A program made the position numbers and the translations under genes. Of a DNA stretch of 64,000 bases, positions 55,135-64,000 are shown piece after piece. The notes under the pieces are model-generated. The model ran no database searches, had not been told where the DNA came from, and saw only the letters and a program-made list of their open reading frames with translations. Each line of letters opens with the position of its first letter. Positions within the stretch are counted from its first letter, which is position 1. Origin of the DNA: Misgurnus anguillicaudatus (lineage: Eukaryota; Chordata; Actinopteri; Cypriniformes; Cobitidae); the NCBI RefSeq assembly GCF_027580225.2, contig NC_073361.2, positions 23,206,001 through 23,270,000 of the forward strand. Reading direction: 5' to 3'.

Positions 55135-55985
55135 TTATTCCTGCAATGTTGACAAAACCTTTTACAAGTCATTACTTTAGTGACATTACAGAAAGTTAAA
55201 TGTCCATGCTTGCAAGGCACAAGTGACAGTCCCCTCAACCGGGCCCCGAGGCCATCCAGTCATCCTTACCGTTGAGCCTTCTGTACACATGTCAAATTAA
55301 ACTCCATTGTCTTGAATGTGCTGTATGTGTGTTTGTACACTTCTCAAATCTGCATTTGGCTATGTTTTTGAATATCTTATCCCTGTTGGCCAAGAGTGTA
55401 CTCTAGACCCAGTTTCTCTCTCTTCCTGTGACTGACAAAGTAAATGTGGGTCGTGTGTATTGAGGCTGTGTGCTATATATACAGGACTGCGGGAACATTG
55501 GTCCGCCGTTTCCATCCTTCTCTAAATGTTCTCTAAGACTGCTGGGAACAAAAGCTGACGCACACTCCTTACAGTTTAAGAAAATCAAACAATACATCAT
55601 CACCAATAGGCTTAAAATCATTCATTCAGTTCATTCAAAGCACTTCCAAACCCTATTCCAGAGTCAAAGTATCTTCCCTAAACCGGATTAAGAATGCAGC
55701 TTTTCCTGCATACATAAATCCCCCTCAGATATTTCAACGCAGCTTTTAAATGTCACTGGCTTCATTCGATTTCCAAATATCACTTTGTGGTAGATACGCA
55801 CGCTGGCAGCATCTGACCGCGGTTCAAGGACATCTGTCAGCATGCATGGACGCAGACAGGGGCTTTACAAGAAGCGTCTGAACAAACTGAAGGGCACAAA
55901 AGGGAGTAGGAAGGGACAGGAACAAGAAAATGAGATTTTTCCAATTTTTTAAGAAGATATGAGAGGTGCCTGTCTCTTTAGCGAC

Positions 55986-56403
55986 CAGTGGCGGCCGGTG
56001 ACGCAAAGTTCGTCACAACATGTATGTAGCCCGTCATGTGTGTGGTTCCTTATTTCAAAATATGTGTGCGTCGAGTGATCCTATGTGCATCACGTGTCTT
56101 GTCAAAATAAGTTCCTGCTGCAGACGCGTCTAAAGGGTTTATGATAAAAGAGACGCTCGCGTTTGCCAGATACTCGCATAATCTCATGTGTAATCAGAGT
56201 TTACTGTTAAGGGAGTGTCTTGCGTTTATTTTGTGAACGTGAGCGTCTCTTTTATCATAAACGGATTTGACACGTGTGCACCAGGCACTTATTTTGACAA
56301 AACACGCGATGCACATGGTCCACACGACGCAACAAACACATGACACTTTGAACACTTATTTTGAATTAGTGCCCCTCGGATGAGAAGTCACGAGCCGCCA
56401 CTG
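55986..56403 (-). mobile_element. hAT MITE, CAGTGGCGG family, copy 3 (inverse)
   Basis: CAGTGGCGGCCGGTGACG ... GAGCCGCCACTG with exact 8-bp duplication TTAGCGAC (55978-55985, 56404-56411). Opposite orientation to copies 1, 2 and 4. Confidence 0.93.
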
Positions 56404-56558
56404 TTAGCGACATGTTGCTAAGGTGTCTTTTATGGTTGCTGGAGTGGTTAACCACATGACCTATCCAGCTTAAGCCACTGAGTCAAAGCCTAGAGATGGT
56501 AGATTTAATTGCATACCTACAGTACAAGGGCTCTGCCACTGAGATGAATAGGAATGTT

Positions 56559-56754
56559 CCCTACTGAAAAATCCAGCTAAAACCAGCATAAGCTGGTAGT
56601 CCAGCTAGACCAGCTTAAAATGTGACCAAAACACAGCTAGACCAGCTTGCTAAACCGGCAAAATCAGCTTCCTACACCAGCTAAAACCAAGCTGGGGACC
56701 AGCTAAAACCAGCTCCCAAGCTTATGCTGGTATTAGCTGGATTTTTCAGTAGGG
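56559..56754. mobile_element. CCCTACTGAAAAATCCAGC MITE
   Basis: CCCTACTGAAAAATCCAGCT ... AGCTGGATTTTTCAGTAGGG, perfect ends; interior is almost only repeats of CCAGCTAAAACCAGC. A diverged relative is at 61366, a fragment at 45155. Confidence 0.92.
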
Positions 56755-57955
56755 TTAGCACATTGCAGTCTCCAAACATTACAGACTTTCTTGGGTTTAT
56801 TATTCCAGACAGAACCTCCTTAGCATTACCAGGCCCATAAGTCACTCCCACATATAATAATAAATGATTGAGACTGAGGGAAAGCCCAGTGCAAACCCAA
56901 GAGAAAGAGCCAAAACCTCACCCTCAAACGATGATCACCAAGCTTGGCAAGTTTCGAAGCAAAGCCATTGTCTGCCTGGATGAATTTCAACTAATAACAC
57001 TTAAGGGACCGAGACTCTCAAGTCAGTCATAATGTCTTTTGGCTTCGAATTCATTCACCTGGGTATGCGTGTCTCACTTTTCTCTCTGTTCTTCCACTTT
57101 GTCTGTAGGGGAGACGACAGTTCTATCAGGGACTGTTTTGGCAAAAACGAGAGGCTGGGGAGCGTAATTAGGCCAGTATTAATGAACGAGGGGAACAAGG
57201 ATCCTCCCCCTCCCACTAGTGTCCTTGTTTCTGTACTATGTGTTTGAGAAAATCGAGACTGGCGCTTAAAAACTCTACTAATCCAAACAGCGAAAACATA
57301 CAACTTCACCTTGGTCAGCAAGCCATGACTCTTTGGGAGACCTGCTGGGGGAAAGCTCAGCTTGGTGGATACGGACCTTTCTCATCCAGGATTAAGTGTT
57401 GGGAACCTTGGCAATGTGATAGAAAGATGGCATTCTCAGGGGGAGGGGCTACGAGATAACCAAACAGAATCGTATGGAAAGGGTCCCGCTGTGCATTGCT
57501 GTTCCAGTCCACAGCTTTAAGCTGGGCTCAGTCAGCAGTACCAGAGAGAGCTGGAATGAGCCGAGCAGCTGGGTGCCAAATGGATCATTCAGCACAAGCC
57601 ACCCGCTTGATTTACCTTCATCTCATATTCAAAAAGGAGAAACAGCGTAGGATCTAACAAGCCGGGTGCACTCTGTGTAATCTTTCTATCCTTTATGACT
57701 GTTGTTGTCAGATTGTAAGATCCCGGTGAGATCTGAAAGATGAGGCAGACTCTGTGCGACATATATCCTAGCTAAACACTTGGGCATGATTGACAGAAGT
57801 GACTGGAAAATCAATAATGTCACGTTGTGACATCCTCACAACAATGAAACAACACCACACAAACTCAATGTCTTTCTGGAAAAAGCCTATGTGGCTAGTC
57901 GGAAAAAGGACTTTAAAAGGCCATCCAGGATATACAGTATAGCTAACACTGTTAG

Positions 57956-58687
57956 GGGCTGTTTACACTTGGTATTAAGATGTGTTTTCATCGATCGGAT
58001 CACAAGTGGACGTGAGAGACACATTACGTTTACACCTGGTATTTAAATCCGTCTCTTTTGTCCACTTTCGACCGCTTCTGTGCTGAATACTATGAGGGGG
58101 TGGTCTGTGAGACGGTGGGCGAGTCTCTCTGCTGTCATTCAAACCTGAGCGGGAGTAATTATGAGTTTATATGGACGCAAACTAATATTATGTCGGAGTG
58201 CACTGCTTGTTTAGCAAGTAAACATGCTGCACAGTGTTTTGTACATGAGTATGTAAGAGCTTTCTTCGAATTTTCAGCGCAATTGATGAAATAGGATCGC
58301 GCAACTTTCACACGCTTTCAAAACGAAACTACGGAGATCAGCCGCTTAGTTTTATCAATGAAAGGCTAAAAATAGCGCTGTTCACCGAATGTTCACGCCA
58401 GAAGTCAAAAAAGACGTAAAACTTGTGTTTAATACCTCAAATTAGATAAATGGGCGGAGAGAAGGCGGTCACATGTGGCTGTTCGAACGCATTCAACCAC
58501 ATGTGCGTTCCGCAGCTCCAAAGCGATCCGATCGAAAGTGGTTTCGACCACCTCTGGATGTGGTTGAAAGTGGTCGAAAGTGGACGAGCTCAAAACGTTT
58601 TGAACACCGTTTACACCTGGCATTAACGTCGTCCACTTGTGATCCGATCGACGAAAGCACATGTTAATGCCAAGTGTAAACAGCCTC
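57956..58687. mobile_element. GGGCTGTTTACACTTGG foldback (Harbinger-like?)
   Basis: GGGCTGTTTACACTTGGTATT ... AATGCCAAGTGTAAACAGCC, flanked by TTAG on both sides. GTCCACTTTCGACC and inverse recur inside. The short TTA-type duplication suggests PIF/Harbinger; superfamily not certain. Confidence 0.8.
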
Positions 58688-59026
58688 TTAGAAACCTCTC
58701 ACAAGGTTATATCAACCACTAATCAAACCCTATATATAACCCTAAGGAAATAATCCATTATTGATTGACGTGTCATATTAATACTGTGCACACACCAAAT
58801 GCGAAGCGTCACGTTCCTTTCTCTAGATTACTTGCGGGATTTAACTTTGCATCATGCACATTTTTTTAATATTGTTGAATATTTTTAACTTGTGCAGAAA
58901 ACGCGTTTGAGGGGAATAACATGTGTTCATGGCAATCGCACCACCCAACTTGCGTGATTCGCATCTTTGCATTGACTTTGTATGTAATCTACTCGCGCAA
59001 AATTAAATTCGCTTCTGGTGTGTACG

Positions 59027-59462
59027 CAGTGGCGGCTCGTGGCTGCTCATCTGAGGGGCGCAAATTCAAAATGTGTGTTCGGAGTGTCATGTGTGTTGCT
59101 TGCGTTTTCAAAATATGTGTTTGCTGTGTCATGTGAACTATGTGCATCACGTGTTTTGTCAAAATAAGTGCCTGCTGCACATGCGTCAAAACCGTTTATG
59201 ATAAGAGACACTCACGTTCACAAAATACACGCTAGACACTCCCTTAACAGTAAACTCTGATTACGCATGAGATTATCCGAGTATCTGACAAACGCAAACG
59301 TCTAGTTTATCATAAACCCTTTAGACGCGTCTGCAGCAGGCACTTATTTTGACAAGACACGTGATGCACATAGGATTACTCGACGCGCAGAACACATATT
59401 TTGAAATTATGAACCAAACACATGACGGGCTACATACATGAAGAAGTCACCGGCCACCACTG
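59027..59462 (+). mobile_element. hAT MITE, CAGTGGCGG family, copy 4
   Basis: CAGTGGCGGCTCGTGGCT ... CCGGCCACCACTG. GTACGCAG follows the right end and also overlaps the left end, so either the duplication is GTACG or the first CAG is shared with an 8-bp GTACGCAG. It sits within CG-rich repeat-like sequence. Confidence 0.88.
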
Positions 59463-59988
59463 GTACGCAGAATTGCCTATTTTGCAAGTTAGAGAAGAAA
59501 AAAAGGGTTTCAAATTGATGGCAAACATGTTTTGTCTGTCCTAGAAACACTGACCATCAATACAACAGAAAAAATATAGAGAGGATTAAACACAAATATT
59601 ATAGAGGCAGTGAAAGTACAATCTCAGACAGACAGGAAAAAGAAATTAGTAAGAGAGAAAGAATAAGAGCTCTTCATTCATCCTTGTACCTGATTGCTAC
59701 GGGCTGGAACACAAATCAACATGATTGAATCTAAGCAGACAAAGACCAACGCCAACCTAATGCACATTAGACAAGAGACCCCAAGCCATTCAATTCTGCA
59801 CACACTGCCCGCACAGAAACACAATGTGTCATCCTTAATTTGTGTAATACCATTTTTATACCGTGGTGACCACAAACAATTGAATTATTCAAACACAATG
59901 TGTTTATTAATCAACATCCATTGTTGTTTCTGGAATAATTTTTTTTAACCAATCACAGCCCTTTTTATGAACACATGCATTACATCAA

Positions 59989-60428
59989 TTAAAGGAAAAT
60001 CTCACCAACATTTGTCAATATTTTACTATGTTCTTACCTCAACTTAGATGAATTAATACTTACCTATTTTTTTTAAAAGCATACACTTTTAATCTTTGTA
60101 CAGCGCTTCTTGAATGTGTTAGCATTTAGCCTAGCCCCATTCATTCCTTAGGATCCAAACAGGGATACATTTAAAAGCCACCAAACACATGTTTTCCCTA
60201 TTTAAAGACTGTTACATGAGTAGTTACACAAGTAAGTATGGTGCACAAAATAAAACTTTTGTTTGGAGCCATAGGAATGAATGGGGCTAGGCTAAATGCT
60301 AACACATTCAAGAAAAGCTGTACAAAGATTAAAAGTGCACGCATTGAAAAAGATAGGTATGTATTAATGTATCTAAGTTGAGGTAGGAACATAGTAAAAT
60401 ATTGAAAAACGGTGGTGTTTTCCTTTAA
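59989..60428. mobile_element. TTAA foldback, AAAGGAAAAC family (short copy)
   Basis: TTAAAGGAAAATCTCACCAAC ends and GGTGGTGTTTTCCTTTAA; TTAGCATTTAGCCTAGCCCC on one arm and GGGGCTAGGCTAAATGCTAA on the other. Confidence 0.9.
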
Positions 60429-60751
60429 CAGAGCACAACAGACCAAAAGTAGTTTATTGTTGAGTATCAAATTTGGGTTTTAAATTGACCAAAATTATTT
60501 AAAACCTACACATTATCCAATTAATTTTATATAGACAGCAACTTCAAAAGGTTTACTATTTATAAAAGTGAAAATTACATGTATGTTAACTTCATTCGCT
60601 GTTTGCTGGCCTTGGGAATCAAACCGGAAACCTTTGGTCTAACTCTCTAATCACTTATTTTACTTCATTACAGAAAAAGTTATCAAATAATGCTAAAGCA
60701 TTCAATTGGATCGAGTTCTATTGAATTTGAATATACAATTTATTGATAAAA

Positions 60752-61035
60752 TTAAAGTAACACTATGTAGTTTTTTTACCTTTAAATAATGTCTCTAAAA
60801 TTATTTCAGTGATAGAACAACTTTTAACTGGACAAATTGTACTGTTGCTGCAACCTGAGCAGCCTCCTAGCTGCTCCAAGCACACTCTGAAAGTGGCGGT
60901 GGAGGGTAGGAAACACAGCCCCGCCCTTCCCCCTGCCTGCAGAAGAGTGTATGATACCAGGCACTGGTGCGCTTTTCAACCACATGGGGGAGCTGTAAGT
61001 CATTTTTACATGGAAACTACATAGTGTTGCTTTAA
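60752..61035. mobile_element. TTAA MITE, AAAGTAACACTATGTAG ends
   Basis: TTAAAGTAACACTATGTAG ... CTACATAGTGTTGCTTTAA, 284 bases, CG-rich centre (GTGGCGGTGGAGGG, CAGCCCCGCCC). Confidence 0.9.
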
Positions 61036-61365
61036 TCGCTAGATTGCTCAGTTATCTAAGTAGTTGTTGCATTCCTAAACCAGACAAATCACCCAAAATA
61101 AGATATACAGAACCTGAATACTTTGCATCCATCTGACTGGCAAACAGGGAAACAGTGAGACACTACAGCTCCGAACACAGTTTCCTATTCCTACTGTACT
61201 CACCTTTACAGACTGAATCTTTATTATCAAATATCATTTTGTGTAATGTAGGATGCCACCTCTAAGGCACAATTTAGCAACCCTCCATTGAGTGACGGCA
61301 ATAAAAACATTATGTGGTTCCTGGAACACTTAAATTGAATCTGGGTGTATGCATATGAAGTGTCC

Positions 61366-61981
<616 letters not shown>

Positions 61982-62177
61982 TCAAATGAAAACAAAGACA
62001 AAGAGTTTAAGTGATGCATGTGGTGTTAAGACAAACACTGACTGGCAAACAATCACAGGGCCGACTTCAGCAGAACATTGTTTCTTTCCTCCTGTTCTGT
62101 TTAGTCTACATTTCATACAATTTTTGCTTTCACAATTTTTTTCTTAGTTGCGTGTTAACAGGATTAAAACAGCACAC

Positions 62178-63257
62178 TAGGGGTGGGCGATATGACAAAA
62201 AAACACAAAAAACAAAAAAAACCTAAAAAGTGAATCACGGTAGAGGTTTTTTATCTTTTAATTAGGTTTTAATGTTTTATTTAAAATATTTAAAGGTGCA
62301 GTGTGTAATTTTTAGAAGGATCTCTTGACAGAAATGCAAAATAATACACAAAACTATATTATCAGAGGTGTATGAAGACCTTTCATTATAAACTGTTATG
62401 TTTTTATTACCTTAGAATGAGACGTTTTTATCTACATACACCGAGGGTCCCCTTACATGGAAGTCGCCATTTTGTGCCAACATTTTTCTACAGAAGCCTT
62501 TAATGGACAAACTTTTTTACTAAGTTGTCTCCGAAGATGACATGTTTGTCTGGTAGCAGCTACCATAGGTTCTCTATGTGTTTCAAAAGCGAGGGGTGAG
62601 CAGTGGACTGAGCCATTGGTTGCAATTTGCTACCTCACCACTAGATGCCGCTAAAATTTACACACTGCACCTTTAATGCCATAAAATGTTCATAATTCTC
62701 ACAAAAACCTATACAAGGATAAAAAATGATAATGAATAATAATGTATATTATATATCTTATTAAAGGTAGAAAAGTGATTTAGTCAAGAGCAGTGAGAGA
62801 TTTTTACAAAAACATGAATGACAGAAAGGAACAAAATTAGGTAACTTCCCCTTTAAGACTGAAAACCGGATCCAAAATACTGTTACACGTGCGTTTTCTC
62901 TTTCAGCTGTTTACTTTCTCTTAAGACCTAAATGGTTGTGTTTATAAGGAAACTTGCAAAAACCGAAATTTTTGACGTATATATGTGGTTTAAGGCCATA
63001 AAAATGCTCACGAGCTTAATGAGCAGTGGATGCTTGACTTGCGCTTCTCTCACAGAAACAGCGCGCATATAGATCTGCTGTTTCAATGGCTAAAATTCAC
63101 ATGTTTTTAAAACTGCGATGCTTAAATATGTTTACAACCGTTAAGTTTTCGTGACCACGCGCAAAACAACCTGATGTGGGCACGTAACCCTGATAGAGAC
63201 GATTGTCCAGAATCTCCACCGGTTGACAAATTTCTACCGGTTTATCGCCCACCCCTA
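62178..63257. mobile_element. TAGGGGTGGGCGATA hAT-like element with guest
   Basis: TAGGGGTGGGCGATATGAC ... TTTATCGCCCACCCCTA, flanked by CAGCACAC and CTGCACAC (7 of 8). Contains 62290-62676. Shares its end sequence with 34207-34546. Confidence 0.85.
62290..62676. mobile_element. TTAA MITE, AAAGGTGCAGTGTGTAA ends
   Basis: TTAAAGGTGCAGTGTGTAA ... TTTACACACTGCACCTTTAA, near-perfect inverted ends at TTAA. Full-length copy of the family whose end is at 711-782. Confidence 0.93.
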
Positions 63258-64000
63258 CTGCACACTGTGTTGTGAAACTGTGCAAATAAAGTTAAATCTA
63301 AAGCCAAAGTATATCAATTAAGTTAGTCAAGATTTTGAATGTTGGCTGTTATGTTGGCTATAACCTACAAAACCATTTAAAAATGTATCTTGCTTTGAGT
63401 AAATATACCAAAACTTTCTTAAAACTATAAATTCACTCTAGTGCAAGTTTGAATATATATATATATATATATTGAATTATAATTACCCCACTGGCAAATT
63501 TGCTTTCTTTAGGCAAACATCTAACTTCTTTTTAAGCTTAAAACGGGAAAGACAAAATTATGTAATTATGTAATTTTCATCCTCAAGTGAATGTATCTTG
63601 TTTTAAGGATGGGTGGATATTTAATATTGGGTAAATTAAATAACAAAATTATTTTGTGCAGAGCTAAAAAAAAAAGGATTTGCATAAAAAGGCTGAACGC
63701 CATTTTAAGTATTTTAAGTTTGTAATGCAGTTTAAATATAGAAAGAGAGTCAGAGAGATGCCAAATGAATATTTACCACCTGTCAGTGGAGAAAAAGAGC
63801 TCTTTATATGCAAGGTGCATTAAGTGGGTAGACAAAGCACCTTATGTCAGACGAGCATAAAGTTGAGAATAAATAAAAGACAGATGGACTTTCCTGTCTG
63901 TTGATAGGAGCATATACAATCCAGTGAAAGATGTTTTAATCAACAAAGAAAAATCTGCACCTTTAAATCTGACAAAATAACATGTCAGAACAAACCCAAA

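Noticed and set aside
62000..64000. SAM-domain exons of cnksr2
   Set aside because: No minus-strand segment with SAM-like sequence and splice borders; these exons must lie to the right of the window.

Overview
This is vertebrate, almost certainly teleost fish, nuclear DNA, and the repeats point to a cyprinid or close relative. There is no operon structure, no run of long ORFs and no CRISPR or rRNA. The sequence is AT-rich, with short exons bounded by GT-AG sites scattered through introns full of DNA-transposon relics typical of cypriniform genomes.

One protein-coding gene fills the window. It lies on the minus strand and is recognised as cnksr2 (connector enhancer of kinase suppressor of Ras 2, CNK2/MAGUIN), a post-synaptic and Ras/Raf/Rho-GTPase scaffold. 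I could place 17 consecutive coding exons, 61978 down to 1932. Their phases join without a break into about 802 codons: the C-terminal part of the CRIC region, the PDZ domain, the proline/serine-rich middle region, the PH domain, and most of the tail. By comparison with the mammalian protein as I remember it, about 76 N-terminal residues (SAM domain) lie to the right of the window, and about 150 C-terminal residues (coiled coil and PDZ ligand) lie to the left. I cannot tell which teleost paralogue (a or b) this is. Residue numbers below assume 76 residues upstream.

Layout, right to left: CRIC exons at 61776-61978 and 54934-55021; linker and PDZ exons between 50695 and 42303; Ser/Pro/Thr-rich middle exons between 39327 and 30745; PH exons between 13794 and 9402; tail exons at 5361-5461 and 1932-2445. 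At the last exon, reading past the donor gives 25 more codons, a stop and an AATAAA, so a short isoform is possible.

The rest is intron. I mapped more than 35 transposon insertions. They include hAT-type MITEs with exact 8-bp target-site duplications, a large class of foldback elements inserted at TTAA, a CAGGGTTC-ended family with 6-bp duplications, a foldback built from THAP-like coding sequence, a LINE 3' tail and tRNA-like SINE pieces. Several are nested three deep, so their order of insertion can be read. The most unusual block is 21618-24594: an element-like unit whose interior looks like a small spliced transcription unit (CRE-containing start, exon-like segments, one duplicated with a GC donor, and a poly(A) signal).
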